A DNA stretch of 64,000 nucleotides from assembly GCA_002270565.1 (NCBI GenBank), contig NQMI01000010.1, positions 778,407-842,406 of the forward strand. Reading direction: 5' to 3'. The DNA is from Stenocarpella maydis. Taxonomy: Eukaryota > Ascomycota > Sordariomycetes > Diaporthales > Diaporthaceae. Shown here one piece after another: positions 1 through 12,300 of the stretch. The first letter of the stretch is position 1. Each line of letters begins with the position of its first letter. Both the position numbers and the translations under genes were made by a program. Under the pieces are notes generated by a model, which made no database searches, was not told the origin of the DNA, and was given only the letters and a program-made list of their open reading frames with translations.

Positions 1-2
1 AC

Positions 3-1887
3 ACGACATTGATGCAAGGGCTGCAATCCATTGTTTTCCCATATGACACATCGACGGAATGCTTAGCAAGCTTTAGCACCTCGATTCGTTGCGATAGGAC
101 AGTGTCAATGTTGTATGTCCAGCAAGACTGGGCTGGCTGGAACGCGACAAACCTCACATCGTGAGTCTAATCTAAGAGAAGACAAACTGATAACGATTTC
201 TGAGCGAATGGTTGCTTCAGACTTTGTACTGCGGACTGCCGCAATGACCTGGCCTCCCTGGAAAGGACCATGGTATCAGCTTGCGGCGACCTCTCGTTCG
301 CTTTGGGTGGAACTACCATGACGCCTGCTCTCATCCTTCAATTCTGGACGTACAAGTTCAATCTGACCTGCCTAGCTGATGGTATCTCGTGGTGTGTTCT
401 TGAGCGGAGAGAGTGGTTTGTTGAACATCTTTCTACGGTCACATGGCCCACATAACGGAGAAGTGGTACCCAGACTGGAACAGTATGTATTGCCAGTGGC
501 TCATCTCAACGAAATCAGATGTTTGAGTTTTGATAAACTTAAAAAATTGGAACTGACGTGCATCTTATCGTAGATGACCCAGTGAACGGAACCAATTACG
601 TCGAAAATGGCACAACCATCCTTCCGTACTGGACGGCACCGCCACTACAACCAAAATTCAACTCGGGGCGAAAGGCTTGTGAGTCGAAATGCTGTTGTAG
701 TCTGGTTAATGTTAGTATTGACATTATAATAAAGCTCTAGATTACCGTTACCACGGTCCAGGTCCGGCAAACGGGAGTCTCGGTCCTAACTCCCAGGCAG
801 GTCTTGGTCTTGAGTATGATGAGTATCCTCTGAAGATTCAGTGTTCCAAATGCTTTTTGGAGCGGTTTAAGCTTGGTTTCGCATCGCAATGGGGTGAAAC
901 GTACAAGTACGGCATAATTGACACGTCAAACCTTTGGATCCATAGCTGACAGAATGCTTGTTCGTAGTGAGATCAAAGACCAAGCATGTTCCAACATGAA
1001 GAAGAACTGCGACCTGAAGGAGGATCCCTATGTCCATCCCTCGCTGGACATGTGTGGTCCACCAAATGATGGTTAATATGAATTCGCTTCTCAAATTCCT
1101 TTTTCGTCACAGTTTTCATGCTCACCGAAATAGAGCGATTGGGTGGTCCAGTGCCGTCAATCCATGTGATTGCAATGTCACTTTACTCTTGCCCGACGAT
1201 TCGCCCATGAATTGTTCCGCATTTTCGCTAGCATATAACGTGGTTACTCCAACCTTTCGCGATCTGAACAAGAGTCTCAACTGTGGCCGACTCGCCAACG
1301 GGATTTACTGCCTTCCCCTGGCGTGTCAAGTCGAGCAGTTCTTCATCGACGGCGGCATCCCTGGGACACATCTTTTGGCCAACCTCACCAACGTGTCCTA
1401 CAGCCAGTTCATGAAGTGGAACGCCGCAGCAATGCATGAACCAGGCGTTCTCTGGGGAGACTCAGTCGGTAAGGGCCCCCCCGGTGGCGCGTACACACCG
1501 GCACTGGCGTCTGGGGTGCTGGCCACACCATCCACCTACACGGCAACGGCAACGCCAGCATTGGAGACCCCACCTGGGACATTGAGAGACTGTGGCTTAT
1601 ACTACAATGTTCAAGAAGGCGACTTTTGCAATACCATTGCACTCAGCTTCTCTATTACCCTCGCACAACTGCATTCTTGGAACCCGCAGATCAACGATGA
1701 CTGGACCAATTTGTGGGCAAATGCCTCATATTGCGTTGCAATAGTGATGGAGAGCACGACCGCCGCACCGCCTATTTCGACTACTTTGAGCATCGGAGGT
1801 ACGAAAAGTACTCCCACTGCCACGGGGACCATCTCTCCTCCGGCGCCCACGGCCTCTGGTGCCACCTCTATGTGTTATGAATGGTAA
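3..1887 (+). CDS. LysM-domain secreted protein, partial (5' off window, 3' cut by repeats)
   Basis: Several exons of a fungal LysM (chitin-oligosaccharide-binding type) protein are readable. Exons seen: 3-160 (donor GTGAGT at 161), 221-381 (acceptor TTCAG, phase joins), a cysteine exon around 810-890 that includes PLKIQCSKCFLERFKLGFAS, one around 970-1072 with DQACSNMKKNC, and a long one to about 1886. The last holds a LysM-like block with NCGRLANGIYC and a second with YYNVQEGDFCNTIALSFSI followed by NPQIN and ASYCVAI. Ser/Thr/Pro linkers separate the modules. The reading ends at CYEW followed by a good donor (GTAAGT, 1885-1890). The family would continue with another YxVxxGDxC module, but the next DNA is repeat-derived, so the 3' part is missing. 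Such proteins are usually secreted and bind chitin or shield it from host recognition. The N-terminus lies upstream of the window. Intermediate exon borders near 382-810 are not resolved. Confidence 0.7.
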
Positions 1888-2386
1888 GTCGCAGCACCGT
1901 TTCACGCACCACCCCCTTCAGGCACACTCGATTTTTCGACCTCCTCAAGAACCAACCCCTATTTCAACACTCAATTTCTCAACAACCATTAAAGCTATTC
2001 ACAATCAGACAACAACCCCTCGCTCTCTAAAGCATGCACTACAATACACTCTATTTCCTTAACCTCATTATTATCCCCTAACTCATAGTCTTCAAGTATT
2101 TCAGGGGGCTCCTCCTTTAAGAGTCCCATTATAGCCCTCTCCTTTATAATAGCCGCAACACTAATGAAGGCTTTATTTGGGTCTGGGATCACCCTCCTCT
2201 TCTTCTTTAGCTTCTACTACTCTAGGGCACCTATAAGGACCTAATTTTTAGCCTCTATAGTAATAGCATAAGTAGCTAACTCATTAAGCCCCTTATAGAC
2301 CTTATAAAAGAGGAGGCAAATAATAAGGGATTTATGAATATTACTAATACTATAAAATTCTAATTAAATTATTATAATATACCTGA
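1888..2386. repeat. Transition from LysM gene into AT-rich repeat
   Basis: Composition changes from balanced to strongly AT-rich between about 1950 and 2250. On the minus strand 1995-2192 a short open frame (with GLLKEEPPEILEDYEL) continues upstream only through stop codons, as expected for a decayed element fragment. I cannot assign it to a family. The block ends at a single N at 2387, where sequence jumps into gag of the gypsy element. Confidence 0.4.
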
Positions 2387-3691
2387 NGGGTTATATATAT
2401 ATCCTCTTTCCTTAAAGGATAAGCCTTAGCTTAATTTAAACCCTATTTAACTGACTTTATTAATATATAATTATTTAAAGCTTATAAGCTTGAAATGTAG
2501 TAGATTTTTAATAGCTATAAGGGTTATGAAAATACCGTTAGGTCTTTATTTTAGGACCTAAATAAAGAATAATAAGTAGAAAGAAACCTAGCGAATTATA
2601 AATAATATAGCTTGGTAATTAATTATACTATAGAATTTTAGTAGATCTATATTAAAATTAATTATATTAATAATATAAAGAAGTTTCTATTTTATTATAG
2701 ATTAAAGGACAAAGTAAAGAATAAACTTAGTAAAATTATAAACTAACTTAATGATTTTTTATACTATATAGAAATGGCTATTTAGATTAATAATAGACTT
2801 TATAAATAATGTTTGGAAAAGAAAGAATAAACTTTTGAATAACCCTTATTTTATAAATATAAATTAAATATAGGAAGAGAGTATTAGAAACTAAGTACTT
2901 AGTAGGGATAGTATATAGGCCTTATAGAGCTAGATGCTGCCTAATATAAGGATAAGAAAAGTATTAAGTGTTATAATTATAATTAGATGGGATATTTTAC
3001 TTTAGAATATAGGGCTTTAAAGAAAAATAGGGATTGGAAGTTAGTATCTAAAGGAATCTAATAAGCTAATAAAGCTACTCATTAGGCTAATATAGCTACT
3101 TGAAGCATATAAGGACTATTTAGGTCTAAATTATAGTAGGAACTTGTAAATAAATACTATATTTATAGAATAAATATATATAACTAATATTAGGTATATC
3201 TGGATTAAGACCTAGATAAAGGATGTAACTTCTATAACCTTAATAAAGAAGACCTTTATAATAGTTTATACTTCTTATAATATACTAAGTCCTAGTGTGA
3301 GAAATACTAAAAGGATAAGGCTTAATAGCAGCCTGTTCTACTAATGAAGAATCCCTAGAAGCCTAGGATGGTATATATATTGTTTAGCTGGATAGCTTGC
3401 TTTAATAATAGCTGTATTACTTATTATAGTAATAAGGAGGCTATTAGATGGTTTCTTAAGAATGCTTTAGGAAAGTAGGGAAGAACCCTAGCGGTAGGAA
3501 ATAGGGAGGAACTCTTGTAAACTAACCTAAGGAGGGAAGGAAAACCTGCCCTATAGGCCATACTTGTGCTATATATAGTGGAAGGAACTGTAAGATTACC
3601 TAGGATAAGCACCCCTTCTAGCCCTAAGGACTAATATTATAGCGGTTATAATTACAGGAAGACCTTTTAAGGAAATTATAAAATAGCCTAC

Positions 3692-4135
3692 TGTAATGAT
3701 CAGAGGGTTTCCGAGTACGTTAAACCTGAAAGATTAAGGGTTTATGTTCGGAATATATTGTTAGGTGATTATTGAGCAATATTGTTGATTAATAATGATC
3801 ACTAGCTGTAAGGCTATTTAATACTAGGATTGAATACTTAGATTGACGATTGAAGAGTCTGTTTTATGAAAACTATCTACTGTGGTGATGACCATGTCTG
3901 TATATATGTTCTGACTCTTTAGTGGCTTGATGAAATTGATGGTGATGCTGTCGACTGGGTGCTGCTCGATGGAATCGACGTAGATCCCATCGATCCTGGT
4001 GGGTCCTTGACCCTAACCCTGATAAGGTGGCGTCCCTGATTGGATCAGGTGGAGCGCTCCTTTTGGGGGCCACTTTCCGACCTGCGGGGTTGTCTTCTGC
4101 GGTAGTCAGCCGCCAATGCGTGTTGGCTCATAACA
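3692..4135 (-). repeat. Solo LTR of the gypsy chromovirus with perfect 5-bp target duplication
   Basis: The 444-bp element reads on the minus strand from TGTTATGAGCC to ATTACA (TG...CA ends). It matches the LTRs at 5670-6131 and 16726-17168. It is flanked by CCTAC at 3687-3691 and again at 4136-4140. The uninterrupted target is visible in copy II near 7860 (GCCTACCCAGGAATATAG), which confirms the insertion point. There is no internal region, so it arose by LTR-LTR recombination after insertion into copy I. Confidence 0.85.
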
Positions 4136-4179
4136 CCTACCTAGGAATATAGAAGACTAGAAAAATAGGACTATAGTAT

Positions 4180-4770
4180 TCTGATGAATATGTGCTATAA
4201 TAGCATTCAGTTCAGCGTGTGTTTCGGCAGGGTCGCAGTGTGGTGCCCTGAGGCGAATTCGGACAATTGACAGTGGTCTGGACAACTTTGTATTGAATTA
4301 AGTTGGGCTTCTGTAAGCCCTCCTTATATACCCTCCGACCTCGTCTCACCCCTGGGCACGCTGCGGTAGGCTCTGGTGCAAATTTGCAAATGCCGGAGAA
4401 TTCGCCCTTCCAACACACCATCTTTGGTTCCAAGCCACCAGCCAACCATAGCCCTGGCAATGCCCAAATTAAGTACATACAAACTTCAGAAATCAAGCTA
4501 TCTAATGCACTAAGTTATATACTTTTTGGGTAAGAAATAAGGGTAATGCAGAGGTCTGAATTAAGGTGCAAATGCAGGCCAAAATAATCGACTCACGGCC
4601 ACCAAACTCATCTTGCGTCGCGCACGCACTGGGCGTACTTAGCGAAAATCGCCTGACTCGCAAGTCTAGGGTAACTCCTTGCTAGAAAGTCTAGGGTAAC
4701 TCCTTACAAGAAGTCTAGGGTAACTCCTTGCAGGAAGTGCCAACGCCCTGCTGAGCGGTTCCGTTTAACA
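4180..4770 (-). repeat. Un-RIPped LTR-like element, copy 1, with target duplication AGTAT
   Basis: This 591-bp GC-balanced element reads on the minus strand TGTTAAACGG...TTCATCAGA. AGTAT flanks it at 4175-4179 and 4771-4775. The empty site is recognisable in copy II near 8260-8285. It is almost identical to 8684-9281 in inverted orientation. It holds a TATA box (reverse of 4322-4331) and about three tandem copies of a ~24-bp unit with TCTAGGGTAACTCCTT (4662-4735). The open frames inside are probably incidental. Most likely a solo LTR of a different retroelement family, inserted after RIP of the surroundings. Confidence 0.75.
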
Positions 4771-5254
4771 AGTATATAATAGCTAATTGATAACCTGTAA
4801 GAATTATAAGGTATTATAAAGTAAAACCTTGAAAGCATCAAGAAGGTTCTAGCAGTAGATAAGCAGTTAAAAAACTAGAGGGGCTGTTTATAAAACCTTA
4901 AATAGTAACTAATTATACTATAAGGTACTTATGTATAATAGCAAGCAACTATAGCTACCTAATAGTTTAGGTTAAGCTAGGAGTCTATATGTACTTAGTA
5001 CTTATTAATAATGGAGTATAAGGGAATTTTGTATCCCTAAAGATAGTAAATAAGTATTACCTATTATAGTATAAGAAAAGGGAACCCTATAGACTTAATA
5101 TAGTAAATGAAATTAAAGTATCTTATGGTAATGGAATTATTAATATAGAGACTAATCCCCTTCTAATTTGGACTTATAACTATATAGAATTATTATTATT
5201 TGATATTATTAAGATGGTAAATTACTAGTTAATCTTAGGAATACCTTAGTTAAG

Positions 5255-5427
5255 TATTATAAGCTAACACGCATTGGCGGCTGACTACTGCAGAAGACAA
5301 CCCCGCAGGATGGGAAACGGCTCCCGAAAAGATCATCCCGCCTAATCCAATCAGTAATGCCACCTTATCAGGGTTAGGGTCTAGCTCGTAACGCTCAATT
5401 GCAAGCCATACAAGCCCGCTTAAAGGA
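5255..5427 (+). repeat. Partial gypsy LTR (5' part) ending at an N
   Basis: It starts TATTATAAGC, a RIP-altered form of TGTTATGAGC, and follows the LTR consensus through GGCGGCTGACTAC and the TTATCAGGGTTAGGG core. It then diverges after about 5390 and stops at the N at 5428. It is inserted in the protease-RT spacer of copy I (the equivalent intact junction is near 11935). The downstream 5429-5669 AT-rich stretch is not recognised. Confidence 0.6.
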
Positions 5428-5669
5428 NTCTTCAGCCTCAAGTTTCACGAGTAGTTTAGCAAACATAGCCTATATAGCCAGGTCAGGCATATATAATATA
5501 GGATAGTTACTTAATCATCTAACTTAATTAGTAACTACTTATTATTACCATAGTACTAACTATAGTAATAGCTCATTAGTATGCTATATATACTACTATT
5601 ACTATACTAATAGTCTTTTCATCTTAACTAATTCTTCCTTTTAGGTAACTAAAAGATTTTTAAGCATAG

Positions 5670-6131
5670 TGTTATGAGCCGACACACGTTAGCGGCTGAC
5701 TACCGCAGAAGACAACCCCGCAGGACGGAAAGTGGCCCCCGAAAAGAGCGCCCTACCTAATCCGATCAGTAACGCCACCTTATCAGGGTTAGGGTCAGGG
5801 ACCCACCACGGCTTCGGTCGATCAGGACGAAGCCCACGAAGTCAGAAGGGCGGCTTCAGTCGATCAGGACGAAGCCAGCGAAGCCATCACCAATTACAAA
5901 TGAAGAGTCGGAATATATATATGGACATAGTTATCACCATAGTAGATAGCTTTTGATAGAACAGACTCTTCAGTTATTAATCTAAGTATTTAATCCCAGT
6001 ATTGGATAGCCTTATAGCTAGTAATCATTATTAGTTAATAATATTACTTAATAACTGCCTAATAATATATTCTAAATATAAATCTTTAATCTTTTAGGTT
6101 TAATATACTTAAAAACTCTCTAATTATTATA
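5670..6131 (+). repeat. 5' LTR of gypsy chromovirus copy II
   Basis: About 462 bp, from TGTTATGAGCC to ATTATTATA (RIP form of ATTATTACA). It shares its whole length with the solo LTR at 3692-4135 (inverted) and with 16726-17168. A short internal duplication, CTTCGGTCGATCAGGACGAAG-like and repeated twice near 5813-5880, is particular to this copy. The gag leader of copy II follows directly. Confidence 0.75.
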
Positions 6132-8683
6132 TTTTAATAACTCTTATTTATATATTATTATACAAACTTTAAGTAATATTATATATAGAACCCTTTATAA
6201 TATTAGACTCTAAAATAACTACCCCTACCTACAACCTTCTCTATAAGCTAAATAAACTTACTAATGATAAAATTATAGACCCCTATATCTAGAAGCTGAT
6301 TAATAAGGTTAAATAGCTATACCTCCTTATAAAAGAATAAGCTTAATATAATGCAAAAGTTAAATAGCTTTAGTAGGAAATTACTACCCTTTAAGCAGGA
6401 GCCAATATTATTAATACCCTAATCTAAATAAAGGAATATATTAAGCTTAATACTCCAGCTCTTTATAATAGAATTACTAAATAACTTTAAGCATACCTAA
6501 TATAAGTTAGGGCCTACTAGCACTTCCATAAGCCAGACGTACAGCCTAGCGGAAAAAGGGTTATATATGCATCCTCTTTCTTTAAAGAATAAGCCTTAAT
6601 TTAGTTTAAACCTTACCTAATTAAGTTTATTAATATGGAATCATTTAAAGCCTATAAGCTTAAAATATAGCAGATTTTCAGCAGCTATAAAGGCTATAAG
6701 GACGCCCTTAGATCCCTATTTTAGGACCCAAATAAGGAATAATAGGTAGAAAGAGATCTAGCGAATTATAAGTAGCGCGGCTTAGTAATCAACTATATGA
6801 TAGAATTCCAATAAATCTATACTAAAATTAATTATACTAATAATATAAAGAAATTTATATTTTATTATAAATTAAAGAATAAAATAAAGGATAAACTTAG
6901 TAAAGTTATAAACTAACCTAATGATCTTTTATATTATATAGAAATAGCTATCTAAATGAATAATAAACTCTATAAATAATACTTGGAAAAGAAAGAATAA
7001 ACTTTTAAATAACCTTCATTCTATAAGTATAAACTAAATATAAAAAAGAAGTATTAAAAGCTAAGCACTCAGTAGGGATAGCAAATAGGCCCTATAAAGC
7101 TGGATATTACTTAATGTAAGAAGAAGAAAAATATTAAATACTATAACTGCAATAAGATAAGATACTTTGCTTTAAAATATAGGGCTCTAAAGAAAAATAG
7201 GGACTAGAAGTTAGTACCTAAAGGAACCTAGTAAGCTAATAAAGCTTCTTATTAAGCTAATATAGCTACCTATAGCACATAAGGACTACCTAGGTCCAAA
7301 CTATAATAGGAACTTGCAAATAAGTACTATATTTATAAAATAAATATATATAACTAATATTAAGTATATCTAAATTAAGACCTAGATAAAAAATACAACT
7401 TTTATAACCCTAATAAAGAAGACCTTTATAATAGTTTATACTTCTTATAATATACTAAATCCTAGTATAAAAGATATTAGAAAGATAAGGCATAATGGCA
7501 GCCTATCCTATTAATAAAGAACCCCCAGAAGCCTAGAATAGCATATGTATTACTTAATTAAATAGCCTGCTTTAATAACAGCTATACTACCTACTATAAT
7601 AATAAGGAAGCTACTAGATGGTTTCCTAAAAATACTTTAGGAAAGTAGGGAAGGACCCTAGTAGTAGGAAATAGGGAAGAACTCCTATAGATTAATCCTA
7701 GGATAGAAGGAAAACCTATCCCCTAGGCCATACTTGCACTACAAACTTAGTGGAAGGAACCATAAGACTACCTAGAATAAGCACCCCTTCTAGCCCTAAG
7801 AACTAATATTATAGTGGTTATAATTATGGGAAGACCTTTTAAAGAAACTATAGGACAGCCTACCCAGGAATATAGAAGGCTAGGAGATGCAGAATGTATA
7901 TACCTAATGTATAGCAAGTATTAGAATATCTCCTAGGTATTATATATCTACAATGGATATAAGGAATATATAAAGGAGAAAACTAAGTACAATTAGTTTC
8001 CCTAATAATATCTAAATAAGGATATTAAATATATATATAAGTATAATAATTTTGAGAACTAGCACTTATATTAAAAATATAATAAGATGAGATACACCCT
8101 AATAAGGCTGGACTTCTGCATACCCTTAAAATGCCTATAAAACCCTAATGAATGGGCAAATTATAAGGAATTAATCTGTAAGGTGCATATACTTAATAAG
8201 GCTTAAGATTAGCATTTATTAAGATAGTAGGAGCTGCTACTTAAAACTCTAACAATAAGGGAATAGGATTACAGCATATAATAGCTAGTTAATAATCTAC
8301 AAGAATTACAAAATATCATAAAGCAAAACCTTAAAAGCATTAAGAAAATCCTAGCAGCAGATAAGCAGTTAAAAAACTAGGAGGGCTATCTATAAAACCT
8401 CAAGTAGCAACCAACTATATTATAAGGTACTTATATGTAATAATAAGCAACTATAGCTACCTAATGGTTCAGGTTAAGCTAGAAGTTTACATATACTTAG
8501 CACTCATTAATAGTAAAGCATAAGGGAATTTCATATCCCTAAAGGTAGTAAATAGATACTACCTATTATAGCATAAGAAAAGGGAACCCTATAGACTTAA
8601 TATAATAGATAGAACTAAAGTATCTTATAATAATAGAATTATTAATATAGAGACTAATTCTCTCCTAGTTTGGATTTATAACT
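6132..8683 (+). mobile_element. Ty3/gypsy chromovirus copy II, gag-protease part, RIP-degraded
   Basis: The internal region starts after the LTR. It shows gag (about 6230-8250), a decayed CCHC zinc knuckle near 7135-7175, and the retroviral-type aspartyl protease near 8500-8560 (LINS followed by GNFISLK-like residues). It is colinear with copy III at 9342-11850 and heavily mutated, with TAA/TAG stops every few codons. It ends where the un-RIPped element is inserted at 8684. The rest of this copy is not seen, because the sequence restarts in an LTR end at 9284. Confidence 0.75.
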
Positions 8684-9281
8684 TGTTAAACGGAACCGCT
8701 CAGCAGGGCGTTGGCACTTCCTGCAAGGAGTTACCCTAGACTTCTTGTAAGGAGTTACCCTAGACTTTCTAGCAAAGGAGTTACCCTAGACTTGCGAGTC
8801 AGGCGATTTTCGCTAAGTACGCCCAGTGAGTGCGCGACGCAAGATGAGTTTGGTGGCCGTGAGTCGATTATTTTGGCCTGCATTTGCACCTTAATTCAGA
8901 CCTCTGCATTACCCTTATTTCTTACCCAAAAAGTATATAACTTGATGCATTAGATAGCTTGATTTCTGAAGTTTGTATGTACTTAATTTGGGCATTGCCA
9001 GGGCTATGGTTGGCTGGTGGCTTGGAACCAAAGATGGTGTGTTGGAAGGGCGAATTCTCCGGCATTTGCAAATTTGCACCAGAGCCTACCGCAGCGTGCC
9101 CAGGGGTGAGACGAGGTCGGAGGGTATATAAGGAGGGCTTACAGAAGCCCAACTTAATTCAATACAAAGTTGTCCAGACCATTGTCAATCGTCCCAATTC
9201 GCCTCAGAGCACCATACTGCGACCCTGCCGAAACACACACACGCTGAACTGAATGCTATTCTATAGCACAAATTCATCAGA
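8684..9281 (+). repeat. Un-RIPped LTR-like element, copy 2
   Basis: It is nearly identical to 4180-4770 but in the opposite orientation, from TGTTAAACGG to TTCATCAGA. A TATA box lies at 9125-9133, upstream of a likely transcript start. The same ~24-bp unit is tandemly repeated (about 8719-8794). The left flank is TAACT (8679-8683). The right target duplication cannot be checked because an N follows at 9283. GC-balanced composition and the lack of RIP show it is younger than the element it interrupts. Confidence 0.75.
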
Positions 9282-9283
9282 AN

Positions 9284-9341
9284 AAATATAAACCCTTAAT
9301 CTTTTAGATTTAATATACTTGGAAACCCTTTAATTATTACA
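9284..9341 (+). repeat. 3' end of a gypsy LTR leading into copy III
   Basis: These 58 bp match the terminal part of the LTR (ACCCTTAATCTTTTAGATTTAA-like through TTATTACA). The gag leader follows immediately. The 5' part is lost at the N at 9283. Confidence 0.6.
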
Positions 9342-12300
9342 TTTTGATGACTCTTGTTTATATATTGCTATATAGACTTTGAGCAATATTATATATAGAA
9401 CCCTTTATGATATTAGACTCTGGAATAACCACCCCTACCTGCAACCTTCTCCATAAGCTAGATGAACTTACTAATAATGAGACTATAGACCCCTGTGTCT
9501 AGGAACTAGTTAATGAGGTTGGATAGTTATGCCTCCTTATAAAAGGATAAGCTTAATATAATATAGAAATCAAACAGCTTTAATAGAAAATTACCACCCT
9601 TTAGGCAGGAGCTAATATTATTAACACCCTAATCTAAATAAAGGAATATATTAAGCTTAATACTCCAGCCCCCTATAATAGAACTGCGGGATAACTTTAA
9701 GTATACTTAATGTAGGTTAGAGCCTACTAGTGCTTCTATGGGCTAGATATATAGCCTAGCGGAAAAAGGGTTATATATGCATCCTCTTTCCTTAAAGGAT
9801 AAGCCTTAGCTTAGTTTGAACCCTACCTAACCGACTTTATTAATGTGGAATCATTTGAAACCTGCAAGCTTGAGATATAGCGGATTTTCAGCAGCTATAA
9901 AGGCTATAAGGACGCCCTTAGGTCCCTATTTCAGGACTCAAATAAGGAATAACAGGCAGAAAGGAACCTAGCGAATTATAAGCAGTATGGTTTAATAATT
10001 AACTATATAGCGGAATTCCAATAAATCTATACTAAAATCAACTATACTAATAATATAAAGAAATTTATATTCTACTACAGATTAAAGAATAAAGTAAAGA
10101 ATAAACTTAGCAAGGTTATAAACCAACCCAATAACTTTCTATACTATATAGAAATAGCAATCTAGATTAATAATAGACTTTATAAATAATGCTTGGAAAA
10201 GAAAAAATAAACTTCTAAATAAACCTTATTCCATAAGTATAAACCAAATATAGGAAAGAAGTATTAGAAGCTAAGCACTTAGTGTGGATAGCATGCAGGA
10301 CCTATAGAGCTAGATATTGCCTAATGTAAGGATAAGAAAAACATTAAATACTATAATTATAATAAGATAGAATACTTTACTTCAGAATGCAGGGCTCTAA
10401 AGAAAAATAGGGACTAAAAGTTAGTACCTGAAGGAACCCAACAAGCTAATAAAGCCACCCAATAAGCCAATATAGCTACCTGCAGCGCACAAGAACCACC
10501 TAGGTCCAAACCATAATAGAAACTTATAAATAAGTATTATATCTATAGAATAACTATATATAACTAATATTAGATATACCTAATTTAAGACTTAGATAAA
10601 GAATGTAACTCCTATAACCCTAATAAAGGAGACCTTTATAATAATTATTTATACTTCTTACAATATATTAAGTCCTAGTGCGAGAAATATTAGAAAGATA
10701 AGGTATAATGGCAGCCTATCCTACTAATAAAGAATCCCCAGAAGCCTAGAATGGCACACGCATCGCTTAGTTGGATAGCTTGCTTTAATAATAGCTATAC
10801 TACTTACTATAGTAATAAGGAAGCCACTGGATGGTTTCCTAAGAACGCTTTAGGAAAGTAGGGAAGAACCCTAGCAGTAGGAAATAGGGAGGAACTCCTG
10901 CATTTTAACCCTGGAATAAAAGGAAAACCTGTCCCTTAGGCCATACTTGCGCTACAAACTTAGTGAAAGGAACTGCAAGACTACCTAGGATAAGCGCCCC
11001 TTCTAGCCCTAAGAACTAACATCATAGCAGTTATAATTACAGAAAGACCTTTTGAAGAAACTATAAAACAACCTACCCAGGAATGCAGAAGACCAGGAGA
11101 TGCAGGACGCATATACCCAATATATAACAAGCATTAGAACATCTCCTGGGTATCATGTATCTATAATGGATGTAAGGAACACATAAGGAAAAAAACCAAG
11201 CATGATTAGTTTCCCTAATAATATCTAGGTAAGGATATTAAATATATATATGAGTATAATGATTTTAAGAACTAGCACCTGTACTAAAACTATGATAAGA
11301 TGGGATGCGTCCTAATGAGGCTAGACTCCCGCACACCCTTGAAATGCCTATGAAACCCTGGCGGATGGGCAAATTGCGATGAACCAATCTGCAAGCTCAA
11401 AACTTCAACAATAAAGGAACAGGATCACAGCATACAACGGCTGGTTGATAACTTGCAAGAATCACAAAACATCACAAAGCGAAATCTTAAGAGCATTAAG
11501 AAGGTCCTAGCAATAGATAAGCAATTAAAAAACTAGAAGGGCTATCTATAAAACCTTAGGTAGCAACCAACTATATCATGAGATACTTGTGCGCAATAAC
11601 AAGCGACTATAGCCACCTAATGGCTTAGGTTGAGCTAGAAGTTTACAAGTGCTCAGCACTCATTAACAGTGGAGCATAAGGGAATTTTATATCCCTAAGG
11701 GTAGTAAATAGATACTATCTATTATAGTATAAGAAAAGGGAACCCTATAGACTTAATATAGTAGATGGAACTAAAGTATCTTATAGTAATAGAGTTATTA
11801 ATATAGAGACTAATCCCCTCTTAGTTTGAATTTATAACTATATGAAATTACTATCATTTAATATTACTAAGATAGCAAATCATTAGTTAATCTTGGGAAT
11901 ACCTTAGCTAAGAAAGAATAATCCCTAAATTAATTAAACCACTAGCTAGATCTTTTAGGATAATGTTATTCCCTAGAAGAAGGTTGCAATTAACGGCAAG
12001 GGAAGAAGTTATATCACTAAGGATAGCAAATAAGCAATACACTTAAATGGACCCATAGATACCTCTAGGAGCAGATAGAAGGCCTAACTCTAGAAAGATA
12101 GAGAAGGATTAGGCCACTTAAGTGCCTCATAAAAGGACCGAAGCTAATTAGAAGATCACTACTCCAATACAACTAGTTAGCACATAATATAGGAAACATA
12201 ATAATACCTCCTTTACCTGGAAGAAGAAAAAGAAGGAGATAAGACTAATAGACTAGCATAGATACTAGAAGACTATTATGAATTCAAAAAAGTATTCCAG

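Larger units (their letters stand above)
2388..5254 (+). mobile_element. Ty3/gypsy chromovirus copy I, gag-protease fragment, RIP-degraded
   Basis: This copy aligns by eye with copies II and III downstream. Gag runs from about 2388, and the degraded zinc knuckle lies near 2970-3015 (cysteine codons turned to TAT). The gag end lies near 3690. The protease region (the ALIN/DSG-type stretch) is near 4990-5060. The copy is broken by a solo LTR (3692-4135) and by an un-RIPped LTR-like element (4180-4770), and its RT end is replaced by another LTR start at 5255. Numerous TAA/TAG codons and TpA enrichment show that it is dead. A sequence jump at the N at 2387 means its 5' end is not truly contiguous here. 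Confidence 0.75.

Noticed and set aside
4212..4533. Overlapping 94-aa and 76-aa frames conserved in both young LTR-like elements
   Set aside because: Their conservation follows from the near identity of the two repeat copies. They overlap on opposite strands and have no domain features.
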